Positions 16,153 through 25,400 of a DNA stretch of 26,896 nt are shown piece by piece. Location of the stretch: NCBI GenBank assembly GCA_965656195.1, contig CBFHJL010000037.1, positions 1 to 26,896 of the forward strand, written 5' to 3'. The position numbers and the translations under genes were made by a program. A model generated the notes under the pieces. That model was not told the origin of the DNA, made no database searches, and worked only from the letters and a program-made list of their open reading frames with translations. The stretch's first letter is position 1. Each line of letters starts with the position of its first letter. Source of the stretch: Brumimicrobium sp965656195. GTDB taxonomy: Bacteria; Bacteroidota; Bacteroidia; Flavobacteriales_D; Crocinitomicaceae.

Positions 16153-17238
16153 ATGGTTAACAGTGATCAATTTAAGGCAACGAAACAACGCATCGAGCAA
16201 CTCGTTGGATATTTGAATATAGAGGAAAAGAAACGTTTGATTCATGAAAATGAACTTACAGCTCAAGACCCTACTTTTTGGGATGACCCAAAAAAGGCAG
16301 AAGTTGTTCTAAAGAAAACAAGACAGTTAAAATACTGGGTGGAATCTTGTGAGCGCCTTTCGTCCAAAATGGATGACATGGAAGTTTTGATAGAGTTTTA
16401 TCAAGATGGTTCTGGTTCAGAAGAAGAGATTGACAAATTACATCAAAGTATCCAGTCAGAAATAGAAGAACTTGAGTTAAAGAATATGCTTTCTGGAGAG
16501 GAGGATAGCCTGAATGCTGTTCTTCAAATCACTGCAGGTGCTGGAGGAACTGAAAGCTGTGACTGGGCAAATATGTTGCTTCGCATGTACTCAATGTGGG
16601 GGGAGAAGAATGGTTACAAGCTAAAAGAACTGAATTATCAGGAAGGGGACGTTGCTGGAATTAAAACAGTGACTATCGAATTTGAAGGTGATTTTGCCTT
16701 TGGATATTTGAAAGGTGAAAATGGAGTACATCGATTGGTCCGCATTTCGCCTTTTGACTCAAATGCTAAAAGACACACGTCATTTGCCTCTGTTTATGTT
16801 TACCCTTTAGTTGATGATTCGATAGAGATTAATATTAATCCTGCGGACATAACATTTGAAACATTTCGTTCTGGCGGAAAAGGAGGGCAAAATGTAAACA
16901 AGGTTGAAACTGCGGTTCGTTTAAGACATGAACCCTCTGGAATTGTCATTGAAAATTCAGAATCTAGGTCTCAACTCGGTAATAAAGAGAAAGCAATGCA
17001 GCTTTTGAAGTCTCAATTGTATGAATTGGAAATTCGAAAACGGATGGAGAAACGAGCTGAGATAGAATCTGAAAAGAAAAAGATAGAATGGGGGTCTCAG
17101 ATCAGAAACTATGTAATGCATCCTTATAAATTAGTAAAAGATGTTCGAACGAACCATGAAACAGGAAATGTAGACGCTGTTATGGATGGAGATTTAAATG
17201 AGTTTTTAAAAGCTTACCTCATGGAATATGGATCTTAA
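16153..17238 (+). CDS. prfB: Peptide chain release factor 2, single continuous frame
   Basis: This 361-residue protein ends translation at UGA and UAA codons. The stop-codon reading motif SPF is in RLVRISPFDSNAKRHTSF (about residues 200-214). The peptidyl-hydrolysis motif GGQ is in SGGKGGQNVNKVETAVR (about 240-256); the residue before GGQ is Lys where many RF2 proteins have Ala, a variant also seen in other lineages. GAGGTESCDWA matches RF2 rather than RF1. Many bacteria interrupt prfB near codon 25 with an in-frame UGA and a +1 frameshift. Here the equivalent place (GGA TAT TTG AAT, about 16207-16218) is read straight through. The gene is probably monocistronic, followed by a 7-base inverted repeat at its stop. 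Confidence 0.96.
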   Translation: MVNSDQFKATKQRIEQLVGYLNIEEKKRLIHENELTAQDPTFWDDPKKAEVVLKKTRQLKYWVESCERLSSKMDDMEVLIEFYQDGSGSEEEIDKLHQSIQSEIEELELKNMLSGEEDSLNAVLQITAGAGGTESCDWANMLLRMYSMWGEKNGYKLKELNYQEGDVAGIKTVTIEFEGDFAFGYLKGENGVHRLVRISPFDSNAKRHTSFASVYVYPLVDDSIEININPADITFETFRSGGKGGQNVNKVETAVRLRHEPSGIVIENSESRSQLGNKEKAMQLLKSQLYELEIRKRMEKRAEIESEKKKIEWGSQIRNYVMHPYKLVKDVRTNHETGNVDAVMDGDLNEFLKAYLMEYGS

Positions 17239-17251
17239 GAACTGTTAAGAT
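17232..17251. repeat. 7-bp inverted repeat at the prfB stop codon
   Basis: ATCTTAA (17232-17238) and TTAAGAT (17245-17251) are perfect inverted copies around a six-base spacer, and the first arm contains the prfB stop. The pairs are AT-rich and no U run follows, so it would be a weak terminator at best; an operator for the next gene is an alternative. Confidence 0.4.
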
Positions 17252-17300
17252 TGGAACATAAATTATAAATTTCCGTAACTTTAAGAAAACAATACATCAT

Positions 17301-18266
17301 ATGTCAGAAGAAGATTTGCCAATAGAGAAAAAGTCAAGCGCAGGTGCATGGATTCTAATTACGATTTTAGCTCTGCTTGGTGCGGGTGTTTTAGGGTGGA
17401 TGTATTCCAAAGAGTCTCAAGCATACGAAGACTGTAGAGCAACCAACGCCCAACTTGATCAAGAGATGGAAGAAATGAATCAGGCGCTTTCTGGTTATAT
17501 TGATGGTGCAACAATGGATTTGAAAAATGATTTCCAGAAAATGTTGAATACTTACGATCTTCTGATTGAAAAGGACGCTTCTAAGGCGGATAGTCTTCAA
17601 ATGCAAAAAGATAGTATCAATAACCTACTTGATGAATTGAAAGACACAAAGGTTAGAAGTTATCGTGAAATCAACCAATTGAAAAAACGGAATGAGCGTT
17701 TAAGAGATATTATGCGACGCTACATTTATACTATCGATTCTTTAAATACAATGAATTTAGATTTAACCAATCGATTGGATCAAACTTCCAGTGAATTGAA
17801 TGAAACTAAGACTCAACGAGACGAGTTAGAAAAAGAGAATCAACAAAATGCTGAGCTATTAGCTAAAGGAGCGAAGCTTAATGCGTTTAATTTTGTTTCG
17901 GAAGCTCTGCGGTATAGGATAAATGGAAGTACCCATGCCGTAAATCGTTCGGGTAGAGCTGATATAATATCGTGTACATTTACGATTGGTGAAAATACAA
18001 TCGCGCGCACGGGAGACAAAATGATCTATATGCAAGTAATCGATCCCAATGGTCAAGTATTAACAGACAGACCCAATAATATAGTTAAGATTGCAGGAAG
18101 AGAGATTGTATATACGGGTAGTAGAGAAATCAATTATCAAGGCCAGCAGTTAGACATGAAGATTGTGCATAACCTAAAAGAGAAAGAAGTACCAAGCGGA
18201 AACTATGATGTTAGAATATTCGCTGATGGCGCTTTGATTGGTAAAGATACATTCACGTTGAAATAA
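17301..18266 (+). CDS. Membrane-anchored coiled-coil protein (family often misnamed 'chromosome partitioning protein ParA')
   Basis: This 321-residue protein has a short cytoplasmic N terminus, one membrane helix (about residues 16-34), a long coiled coil (about 40-195, rich in Glu, Lys, Gln and Asn) and a C-terminal beta-rich domain (about 196-321). The latter has ADIISCTFTIGENTIARTGDKMIYMQVIDPNGQVL and GNYDVRIFADGALIGKDTF. It has none of the Walker motifs of ParA; the database name for its relatives seems to be an error. The topology puts the coiled coil and end domain in the periplasm. A TAACTTTA sequence 17 bases before the ATG is one base off the -7 box, with a TTG at 17251-17253. The next gene starts six bases after its stop. 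Function unknown. Confidence 0.72.
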   Translation: MSEEDLPIEKKSSAGAWILITILALLGAGVLGWMYSKESQAYEDCRATNAQLDQEMEEMNQALSGYIDGATMDLKNDFQKMLNTYDLLIEKDASKADSLQMQKDSINNLLDELKDTKVRSYREINQLKKRNERLRDIMRRYIYTIDSLNTMNLDLTNRLDQTSSELNETKTQRDELEKENQQNAELLAKGAKLNAFNFVSEALRYRINGSTHAVNRSGRADIISCTFTIGENTIARTGDKMIYMQVIDPNGQVLTDRPNNIVKIAGREIVYTGSREINYQGQQLDMKIVHNLKEKEVPSGNYDVRIFADGALIGKDTFTLK

Positions 18267-18272
18267 ATAGTA

Positions 18273-18650
18273 ATGTGGAGTAGGCTGAGTTTTATCGCAT
18301 TTTTCATTTCTATTACGAGTCTTGCGATGCTCTCTTTTGGCAAGTTCTTTGGAATTCCTTATTGGGTTTTATTCTATATTGGAGTTATAAGTTTTGGCGT
18401 TGTTGGGTTTGTCTTTTCATTGTTATCAAATTTTTTTGACAAACAGAAAAGGCAGGTAAACAAGATTCAGTCGGTAATTTTCTACATGGGAATGATCAGT
18501 GTGTTTGCTGGTTTAATGTTCAAATTCATGCATTACCCCTTCTCAAATCTATTGCTAATTGCAGGTATAGGTATTTCATCTTTGTCTTTTTTCATTAGAA
18601 AAGTTAACGATGATAGAAACAAGGACGAATTATTAGATAGTGACCTGTAA
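18273..18650 (+). CDS. Four-helix membrane protein with a GldL-like FKFMHYP motif
   Basis: This 125-residue protein has four hydrophobic segments (about residues 5-22, 27-50, 64-84 and 88-107) and a short charged tail (KVNDDRNKDELLDSDL). The segment GLMFKFMHYPFSNLLLIAGIG (about 81-101) resembles the 'FKxMHxPxxxxLLxxG' helix seen at the start of the gliding/T9SS motor protein GldL and in several short Bacteroidota membrane proteins. It lacks GldL's long C-terminal part and no GldM or GldK lies nearby, so I do not call it GldL. It starts six bases after the coiled-coil gene, so the two very likely act together. Confidence 0.6.
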   Translation: MWSRLSFIAFFISITSLAMLSFGKFFGIPYWVLFYIGVISFGVVGFVFSLLSNFFDKQKRQVNKIQSVIFYMGMISVFAGLMFKFMHYPFSNLLLIAGIGISSLSFFIRKVNDDRNKDELLDSDL

Positions 18651-18709
18651 CATACCTTTCAATCATTCATAATTAGGAATTTTTAAACGCTACGACGTTC
18701 TAAATTATT

Positions 18710-18717
18710 TACCTTTG
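18710..18717 (+). promoter_or_regulatory. -7 promoter box (TACCTTTG) for the SCO1/SenC gene
   Basis: This exact TAnnTTTG match ends 16 bases before the ATG at 18734, a common spacing in this phylum. The leader after it is A-rich (AAAAATCAGAG), also usual. No clear -33 TTG is visible. Confidence 0.55.
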
Positions 18718-18733
18718 TTTAAAAATCAGAGAT

Positions 18734-19396
18734 ATGCGTTTGGTAGTGATATTGAGTATCGTGGTTATAGGAATAACAGTGGCTTATTTAATGTCTAAAG
18801 ATCAATTGAATGAACGCAAATTGCCGGTAATTCAGCCGAAAGATCTAAAGGCGGAAATGGTGAACCCCGAATTACTTAAAGTTGGGATTGGACATCGAAT
18901 TGGCTCCTTTTCTTTCGCTAATCAAAAAGGTGATACTGTGACATTAGATGATGTCAAGGACAAGGTGTTTGTTGTAGAATACTTCTTTACGACTTGTGGT
19001 AGTATATGTCCAGTAATGACAGCTCAAATGACACGCGTTCAAAGCAAGTTCAAAGGTGAGGAGGATTTAAAAATACTTAGTTTCACTGTCGATCCAGAAA
19101 CAGATACGGTAGAAGTTATGCGCAGGTATGCTCGAAAACATAATGCTATTGACGGTCAGTGGCATTTTTTAACAGGGGACAAGGATGAGCTCTATTCACT
19201 CGCTAGAAATTCATTTTTTGTGCTTAAACCTGCCGAAGCGGCTAATCTTGGTGACGCAGGTTCAGATTTTATTCATACCAATAATTTTGTACTTGTAGAC
19301 CAACAGCAGAGGATTCGAGGTTATTATGATGGAACAAGTATTACTGAAGTTAATCAGTTGATGGAGGATGTAGAAATCCTTTTAAAAGAAAAATAG
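18734..19396 (+). CDS. SCO1/SenC/PrrC family copper-binding thioredoxin-like protein
   Basis: This 220-residue protein has an N-terminal membrane anchor (about residues 3-20) and a thioredoxin-fold domain outside the membrane. The copper ligands of the family are all visible: C88 and C92 in the CxxxC motif TTCGSICPVM, and H181 in SDFIHTNNFVLVD. SCO proteins deliver copper to the CuA site of cytochrome c oxidase or act as thiol-disulfide redox proteins. No oxidase gene is in the window. It has its own TAnnTTTG box, and downstream it faces the terminator of the small lipoprotein gene, whose stem overlaps its stop codon. Confidence 0.92.
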   Translation: MRLVVILSIVVIGITVAYLMSKDQLNERKLPVIQPKDLKAEMVNPELLKVGIGHRIGSFSFANQKGDTVTLDDVKDKVFVVEYFFTTCGSICPVMTAQMTRVQSKFKGEEDLKILSFTVDPETDTVEVMRRYARKHNAIDGQWHFLTGDKDELYSLARNSFFVLKPAEAANLGDAGSDFIHTNNFVLVDQQQRIRGYYDGTSITEVNQLMEDVEILLKEK

Positions 19397-19415
19397 ACGC
19401 TAAAGAGCGCCTATT
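19387..19415 (-). terminator. Terminator of the 45-residue lipoprotein gene, overlapping the SCO1 stop
   Basis: On the minus-strand RNA, AAUAGGCGCU pairs with AGCGUCUAUU through ten pairs (one G-U) around a CUUU loop and runs directly into UUUCUUUU. In the plus direction the same stem has one A-C mismatch and a poorer U tract, so it may only weakly end the SCO1 transcript. The stem spans the SCO1 stop codon (19394-19396). Confidence 0.75.
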
Positions 19416-19440
19416 ATTAATATCTATATTGACTAAGAAC

Positions 19441-19578
19441 TTAACGTTGTGCCAAGTCGTTATTTTCAATTTCGATCTCAGTATCACCATAAGCATCACA
19501 ATGTGCTTTTGAAGATCCGCAAGATGCGAGTGATACTAAAAATACTCCGACAATAGCCCAAGGCATAATTCTTTTCAT
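19441..19578 (-). CDS. Very small lipoprotein (45 aa)
   Basis: A complete frame from ATG at 19578 to TAA at 19441 encodes 45 residues. The start is a textbook lipoprotein signal: two basic residues, a hydrophobic core and the lipobox SLASC (lipidated C20). The mature part is only 26 residues, beginning CGSSKAHCDAYGD and then acidic. A second Cys (C27) in HCDAY is notable. Tiny lipoproteins with a 'CDAY' motif occur in other Flavobacteriales as far as I recall. A strong terminator follows directly on the same strand, which supports a real transcription unit. No exact TAnnTTTG box is seen upstream. Function unknown. Confidence 0.8.
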   Translation of the reverse strand: MKRIMPWAIVGVFLVSLASCGSSKAHCDAYGDTEIEIENNDLAQR

Positions 19579-19710
19579 AGCTTTCTTTGTTTGTTGTTTT
19601 GTTTGATAACGTAAATATATATAATATGATACAACTTAAAGAAAATTATCTGTTGTATTTTGAACAGGAGGTATTCAAATAATCTTATTTTGGTGACGTT
19701 AAGTTGATTC

Positions 19711-21399
19711 ATGTTAAGACTATTTCTGATATTGACACTTTTTTCTTCCAGTGTATTATATGCTCAAAAGAAGTATGTGTTATCACTGGAGAGTGATCGA
19801 GTTTTACCATCGTCTAAAATTGATGGTAAGCAATTTGAAACGGAAGAGGGTCTTTACAACTTTGTCAATGATAAACGATACAGTCTGATTAAAAAAGGAT
19901 ATGTACTCGCCAATATAGACTCAGTTAGGTGGGAAAATGATACGGCAAATATTGTATTTTTTGTGGGACCCAAATTTGACAAACTTGAAATCAAAGTTGA
20001 CTCTTCTGATCAGTCAATTATTAGGAAAATACCAGGGGTCAATGAAAGATTACTTTCTAAAATAAAATTTGGATCCAAAGAGATTTCAGCAATAATGCGC
20101 AGGATCAATAATTATCTTGTTGATAATGGCTATCCATTTGCAGAAGTGAAACTTGAGGTTGAAAAGATTGAAACTCCAATTACTAATGGATTTCTTAAAA
20201 TTAGCGAAGGACCTCAGGTTGCTATTAAAGAAATATATATCAAAGGTACAGCAACGATTTCTGAGAAATTTGTAATTAACGCTATTGCAATACAGCAAGG
20301 AGATTTATACAATCGTTCAAATCTTAGTGATATTAGTTCAAGGATTGACCAGATTCAATTTTTAAGTGAGATTAAACCACATGAGCTATTATTTACGGAT
20401 GAAGGTGTTGAACTTTATCTATATCTTGAGAGTAACCAAGTGAGTTTAGTTAATGGAGTTGTTGGGTTACAGCCTGACCCCGTAACAGATCAAAACATAA
20501 TTACGGGAGACATCCGACTTAAATTGCAAAACATCCTCAAAAGAGGGGAGCTTTTTAGCGTAAATTGGCGAAGCTTGCAGCCTACAACACAAGATTTAGA
20601 AGTAAGGTTAACATATCCCTTTTTATTTAATACCCCTTTTGGTATTGACGCTATGTTTGACTTATATAAGCAAGATAGTTCTTTTCTAACGACCAATTTT
20701 AATTTAGGGATTCAGTATTTTTTAAGAGGAGGAAATTACATTAAAGCGTTTTATGAAGCAGATAATTCAAATGTTTTATCGGGTGGAGTAAACTCTTCAG
20801 AGAATTATGTTTCTGTTTCAACGAATAGATATGGGATAGGGGTTTTTCGTCAGCAGTTTGATTATTTACCAAACCCTTCGCGCGGATTGCGTTTTGAATT
20901 GGAGTTATCTGCAGGACAGCGTTCAAGCTCTGGACCAACCACAGATAGTATTCTCAATACGACTACTTTTCGGGGTGACTTATCCATTGAATTCTTTATT
21001 CCACTTGCCAAAAGACATGTGCTTCGTTTTGCTAATTCGACCTCTACATATTATGCTCCAGAAATATTTAAAAATGAAGAGTTTCGATTTGGAGGGTTAC
21101 AAACACAAAGGGGGTTTAATGAAGAGATTTTAAGAGCAACTACGCTCACTACTTTTATGCTGGAGTATCGATTTTTGGTTGATCGAAACTCTCATGCCTT
21201 TACCTTTTTTGATCAATCAATTTATGAAAACAATGTAAATGGTTATACACGCGATGATCCTTTTGGTTTTGGTGCTGGCTTCAGTTTTGGAACTAATATT
21301 GGCATATTTTCAATCTCCTATGCCTTGGGTAAACAATTTGACAACCCAATACTTTTAAGGGATGGAAAGGTGCATTTCGGATACGTCGCTTATTTCTAA
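19711..21399 (+). CDS. Omp85-superfamily (BamA/TamA-like) outer-membrane protein with two POTRA-like domains
   Basis: This 562-residue protein has a signal peptide (about 1-18), an N-terminal region with two POTRA-like units (about 85-170 and 170-245) and a barrel of about 300 residues. The second POTRA unit shows KEIYIKGTATISEKFVINAI, GDLYNRSNLSD and the L-x-F-L turn. The Omp85 loop-6 signature appears as FGGLQTQRGFNEE (about 460-472; the conserved R-G-F). The protein ends with a strand closing in YVAYF. BamA of Bacteroidota is about 800-900 residues with five POTRA domains, so this is an extra, smaller member, with a possible role in lipid or protein handling at the outer membrane. CTTATTTTG upstream is one base off a -7 box. 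Confidence 0.82.
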   Translation: MLRLFLILTLFSSSVLYAQKKYVLSLESDRVLPSSKIDGKQFETEEGLYNFVNDKRYSLIKKGYVLANIDSVRWENDTANIVFFVGPKFDKLEIKVDSSDQSIIRKIPGVNERLLSKIKFGSKEISAIMRRINNYLVDNGYPFAEVKLEVEKIETPITNGFLKISEGPQVAIKEIYIKGTATISEKFVINAIAIQQGDLYNRSNLSDISSRIDQIQFLSEIKPHELLFTDEGVELYLYLESNQVSLVNGVVGLQPDPVTDQNIITGDIRLKLQNILKRGELFSVNWRSLQPTTQDLEVRLTYPFLFNTPFGIDAMFDLYKQDSSFLTTNFNLGIQYFLRGGNYIKAFYEADNSNVLSGGVNSSENYVSVSTNRYGIGVFRQQFDYLPNPSRGLRFELELSAGQRSSSGPTTDSILNTTTFRGDLSIEFFIPLAKRHVLRFANSTSTYYAPEIFKNEEFRFGGLQTQRGFNEEILRATTLTTFMLEYRFLVDRNSHAFTFFDQSIYENNVNGYTRDDPFGFGAGFSFGTNIGIFSISYALGKQFDNPILLRDGKVHFGYVAYF

Positions 21400-21404
21400 G
21401 AGTT

Positions 21405-21436
21405 AAAAAGAGAGAGGCCTTTGGAACCTCTCTCTT
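21405..21436. terminator. Bidirectional terminator between the Omp85 and lipoprotein genes
   Basis: AAGAGAGAGG (21408-21417) and CCTCTCTCTT (21427-21436) form a perfect 10-bp stem with a nine-base loop between two convergent genes. The minus-strand transcript gets a UUUUU run after the stem, so the hairpin is strongest for the lipoprotein gene. The plus-strand tail (CUUAUUCAUUA) is weaker but usable for the Omp85 gene. Confidence 0.85.
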
Positions 21437-21459
21437 ATTCATTACTAGGCTAAAACTAC

Positions 21460-22419
21460 TTATGGAAGAGCATTGATATCACTTTCTAATTGTGATTCAG
21501 TCGTTTGGTTCAGAGATGATATTATTTCATAGTGATTTGCACCAATTGTTGCTGGTACAATCGCTGTGTAGGGATCTCCATTGATAAATGAAACTGCTAT
21601 GAAGTGGACTTCCGTTCCGATTGGGAGTGTATAGTATGGTGCTGAAGTAAACGCCCCATTTTGGAAGTTATAAAGGTTTGCCAGAGAGTTTGCCCCGTCA
21701 AATGAGATGAACAACATACAGTTCGTATTATTAAATCCACCTGGAAGTTCTACTTGAACTGTAGAATTGCTACCCGTCGAATCTGTGAAGTAGTCAAGAT
21801 TTACCCAATTCAATGAATCAAAATATGTTTCATAAAATCCATTATTATTTCCCCAAACTAATGCACTATCCGCTTGGTTCCAGGTTAATGTGTCTTCGTT
21901 TGATGAGCCATAGAATACAGTCATATTAGGGTCTATTCCATTGGGAGCCGGGACTATTGCGCTGTAAGAAAATCCATCTCTTAGCTCTAGTTCTTGACCA
22001 TTTTGAGATGCGGTAATTCTAAATTCTCCTCCAGATGTTAAAGGAGCTCGACCTCCATTCGGCAAATTACCCATTGTTGGCTTATTCGCCAATAACATGT
22101 CTCTTTTATCAAGTAGTTCGACAACCTGGATGTTTATTGTTCCAGATGTTTGAACACCGTTTGAGTTCTCGAAAGCGTTTGCAGGGAATGCAATTTGAGA
22201 ACCTCCGCTCGTTGTTATTGAGATAGCGCTTGAAGCGTCAACTGTAAAAGTCTCCACTTCATTTTCTAAGTTCTGTGTGAAATAGCTATTAAGCTGTTGA
22301 GCTGATGGAGTATTTGTTTGAGGGTCTGTTGTTGGTTGGTTTGGTTCATCCTTTTTACAAGAAGTTAATACCAATCCTGATAAGACAATTCCGTATAATA
22401 CTGTTTTTCCTAAATTCAT
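21460..22419 (-). CDS. Lipoprotein with ZU5-like beta domain
   Basis: This 319-residue protein has a lipoprotein signal ending GLVLTSC and a spacer of Asn, Gln, Pro and Thr. The first folded part resembles Bacteroidota surface proteins with a ZU5-like pattern: GGSQIAFPANAFEN, then a Q-V-V-E-L strand with a run of D-M-L-L-A-N-K-P-T, then LTSGGEFRI and LELRDG. The second half has regular beta-strand patterning and no motif I know. I start at the ATG at 22419, which gives a compact signal peptide, rather than a TTG three codons earlier. The gene ends at a strong terminator and lies 76 bases after the phosphatase gene on the same strand. Function unknown. Confidence 0.7.
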   Translation of the reverse strand: MNLGKTVLYGIVLSGLVLTSCKKDEPNQPTTDPQTNTPSAQQLNSYFTQNLENEVETFTVDASSAISITTSGGSQIAFPANAFENSNGVQTSGTINIQVVELLDKRDMLLANKPTMGNLPNGGRAPLTSGGEFRITASQNGQELELRDGFSYSAIVPAPNGIDPNMTVFYGSSNEDTLTWNQADSALVWGNNNGFYETYFDSLNWVNLDYFTDSTGSNSTVQVELPGGFNNTNCMLFISFDGANSLANLYNFQNGAFTSAPYYTLPIGTEVHFIAVSFINGDPYTAIVPATIGANHYEIISSLNQTTESQLESDINALP

Positions 22420-22495
22420 TTTTTTCAATTTTTATGGTTTCAAAAGTATGAACGAAAGTCAAAGAGATAATTGGGGGGCGACTTTTTAAAAAAAG

Positions 22496-25400
22496 TTATA
22501 CTCTCACGCCAAATACACAAACATCATCAAGTTGTTCGAAGTCTCCTTTCCACTCATCAAAGTGCAAGCTCAATGCAGAGAGTTGATCATTCATTGGTAA
22601 ATGACTTATTTTCAATAATAACTCTCTGAAATTCCTAGACTTAAGTTTTTTGCCCTTTTTCCCACCAAATTGATCGACATATCCATCTGAGAAAATATAG
22701 ATACAATCATCTTTTTCCAATTGAATTTCATGATTGGTGAATGGGAAAGACCTTTCGAAGTCACCAATGGGTTGTTTGTCAGCTTTAACTTCAATGATCT
22801 TTTTTCCTCGTATGATCAATAATGGATTGTTCGCACCAGAATACATAAGTTTGTTGGTTTTCTGGTCAAGTGAAACTAGCGCTAGATCCATACCGTCCTT
22901 GACATCTCTTTCGCCTTGAGCCTTAAATGCTTCAACAACCAGTTCCCTTAACTTGTCAAGTATTAGATTCGGCTGTTGCAATTTGAATTCATTGACGGTT
23001 CTAACCAATCCATTATTGCCAACAATACTTACAAAGGCCCCTGGAACTCCATGACCTGTGCAATCGACAGCAGACCAAACCACTTTATCTCCTACTTCAC
23101 GCATCCAATAAAAATCTCCAGAAACAATATCCTTAGGTCGATAAAAAACAAAGTGCTCTTTGAAATGGCTCGAAAGCAACTTTTCAGACGGTAGAATGGT
23201 GTTTTGAATACGTTTGGCGTATTTAATACTATCCAAGATGTCTTCATTTTTAGCAGCAATTTGATTCTTTTGATCCTCTAGCATTGTATTTTGCTCAGCG
23301 ATCTCTTTCGTTCTTTCCTGAACCGTTTCTTCCAACTGCTTATTCTTTTGTTTTACCCTGTATATACTTATTCTAGTTGTAATAATAATGATCAGTACAA
23401 AAAGAATAAAATAGATCAAATAGGCCCACCACGTAAAGTACCAAGGAGGAAGAATTGAGAAAGAGTAACTGTAAACCTCACTTTCAGCATTATGGTAGTT
23501 CTTTCCTTGTACTTCAAGCGTATAAGATCCGTAAGGGAGGTTGTCTAGATTTTTAAAATTCGTGGGTTCATATTTTGACCAGTCTTTAGAAAGTTCAGCA
23601 ATTCGAGTACGATATTCTATTTGACCATTATTCGAAAAACTGTTACCAGCAAAATAAAATCGGATAGATTTCCCATAAGGTATTTTACCTAAAGGATCGG
23701 CAAATTCAGGGTTATAGAGGACTAAACTGTCACTTATTTGAATGTTAGAAATATATACTCTCCATGGATCCTTAATCTTCGCTAGCTTCTTGCGATCAAA
23801 CACTAAGAGACCTTTTCCGGTTGCAAAATATAAAAGTCCATTTCGGTATTGAATATCATTAACTACACCAGTTTCCAGACTATTATTGTTGAGGTTTTTC
23901 CAAACAAGAACACCTTTTTCATCTTCAAAATAGCCTATTTCTTTTTGCGAATTCTCTTTGTTTTTTTCGTCAAAAACAACCGCCCACAACTCATCTTTAA
24001 CAGGGTGCTTAAACAAACGATGGAAAATAACATCTTGCTTATGGTCAAAATAAATCCCTTTGACATTTAACTTGGTTAATGAATCGTTTCTTACTTCTAA
24101 TAGACCAAAGTTATATCCTGCTAATATTCTCCCATTGAATTCCGTAAGGTAGAAATTAGACTTATCCGTATTAATACCTTTCTGTATGGGTAGTTTTTGT
24201 ATATCGCCATACTTGTTCAGAGTAAATACACCTTTACCAGAAACACTGAAGTAAACTTTATTATTGAAGTATTCAAATTTTCTAATCGTTGTACCATCAA
24301 ATCTCTTTATTTCTTTATAGTGCCAACCATTCTCATTAAGAGCGATTTTACCTAAAAAACCTTCTCCACCAATGAATACTTCATTCTTATTGTAGGGGGA
24401 ATGAAATAACTCCCAGGCATATAGGTTGTTACCTATTGGTAAAGCTTGATCATCTAGGCTTGTAATTTCATATATTCCATTGTATCCTACAATCAATGTT
24501 CTTTTCCCGAAGTCTGTTTCAAAAGCTTTGATATCGAAACAAGCTTGAGATATAACGCGGGTATTTTTAAATAACAACCTATTCGCTGCGGAGTAAGATT
24601 TTAATATACCGGGGCCCCTTGTTGCTATCAATATATTATTTTCTTTAAAGATCAAAGCTTCTGCAGCACCTTCCAGCCCCTGGTTTCGATCCCACGAAGC
24701 GGTTGGGGAGGAAAATTCAATGTTAGCAATACCGTTGTCCAAGTTTAGCCACAGGTTATCGTCTTTATCAAAAAACAAACTAAAAACATTTAGGTCTTGA
24801 AGCCCTTCAACTTCACCGAATTCGCGAATGTTATTCCCATTAAGGTCATAAATCTCTACTCCATGATTTGCGGTCGCAACCCAAAGATAACCTCCATGTT
24901 TAACTAAGGAATTAGCTCGGATTTCTGGATTCTGTCCGTTTCGTTTCAGCTGAAAACTTTTTTCAAGGGTGTTCGTCTTTTTATTTAAAAAATAAACACT
25001 GCCTCTGTAATCCACAAAGAAACTGGTATCATTTGCTACATATGATGATCGAAATTGATAACTACTTCTGTCCGTTGCTACATTTATGGGTAAAATGGAA
25101 CCTTCATTAATGAAATCGAGAACAAAAAACTGACCTTTTCTTTCATCTTTTTCAGAATCAAAAGAAACACCCAGCATTAATTTGTTTTCAAATTGAACAC
25201 TTGAATTAATTTCTCCATTGTTAAGTTGCTCCTTAGAGAGAATGGTAATTATTGAATCTGATTGAGGAATGTATTTTAATACTCTGTCATTAGAAGTAAA
25301 AAGAATAGATCGATCCGCTGATTCATGGATGTACCAGACATCTACCAACGTACTGTCGTAGTGAAAAGGTACTAAAGAAAGTCGTCCTTTATTATCGTAC

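Noticed and set aside
16153..16230. Possible frameshifted or broken prfB
   Set aside because: The frame is continuous from the ATG to the stop and aligns with RF2 along its whole length. The missing slip site is a normal variant, not damage.
17301..18266. Calling this gene ParA, as many databases name its relatives
   Set aside because: There is no Walker A or B motif. The protein has a membrane helix, a coiled coil and a beta domain.
18273..18650. Calling this gene GldL
   Set aside because: Only one helix motif is shared. The length is about half that of GldL and no GldK, GldM or GldN gene is adjacent.
20858..21133. A 91-codon plus-strand frame inside the Omp85 gene
   Set aside because: It is an out-of-frame shadow in a barrel region. 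It has no start context and no domain.
22470..22500. Palindromic ACTTTTTAAAAAAAGT after the phosphatase stop as a terminator
   Set aside because: The arms are only A/T with no realistic loop and no GC-rich stem, so it cannot be told apart from simple AT-rich sequence.
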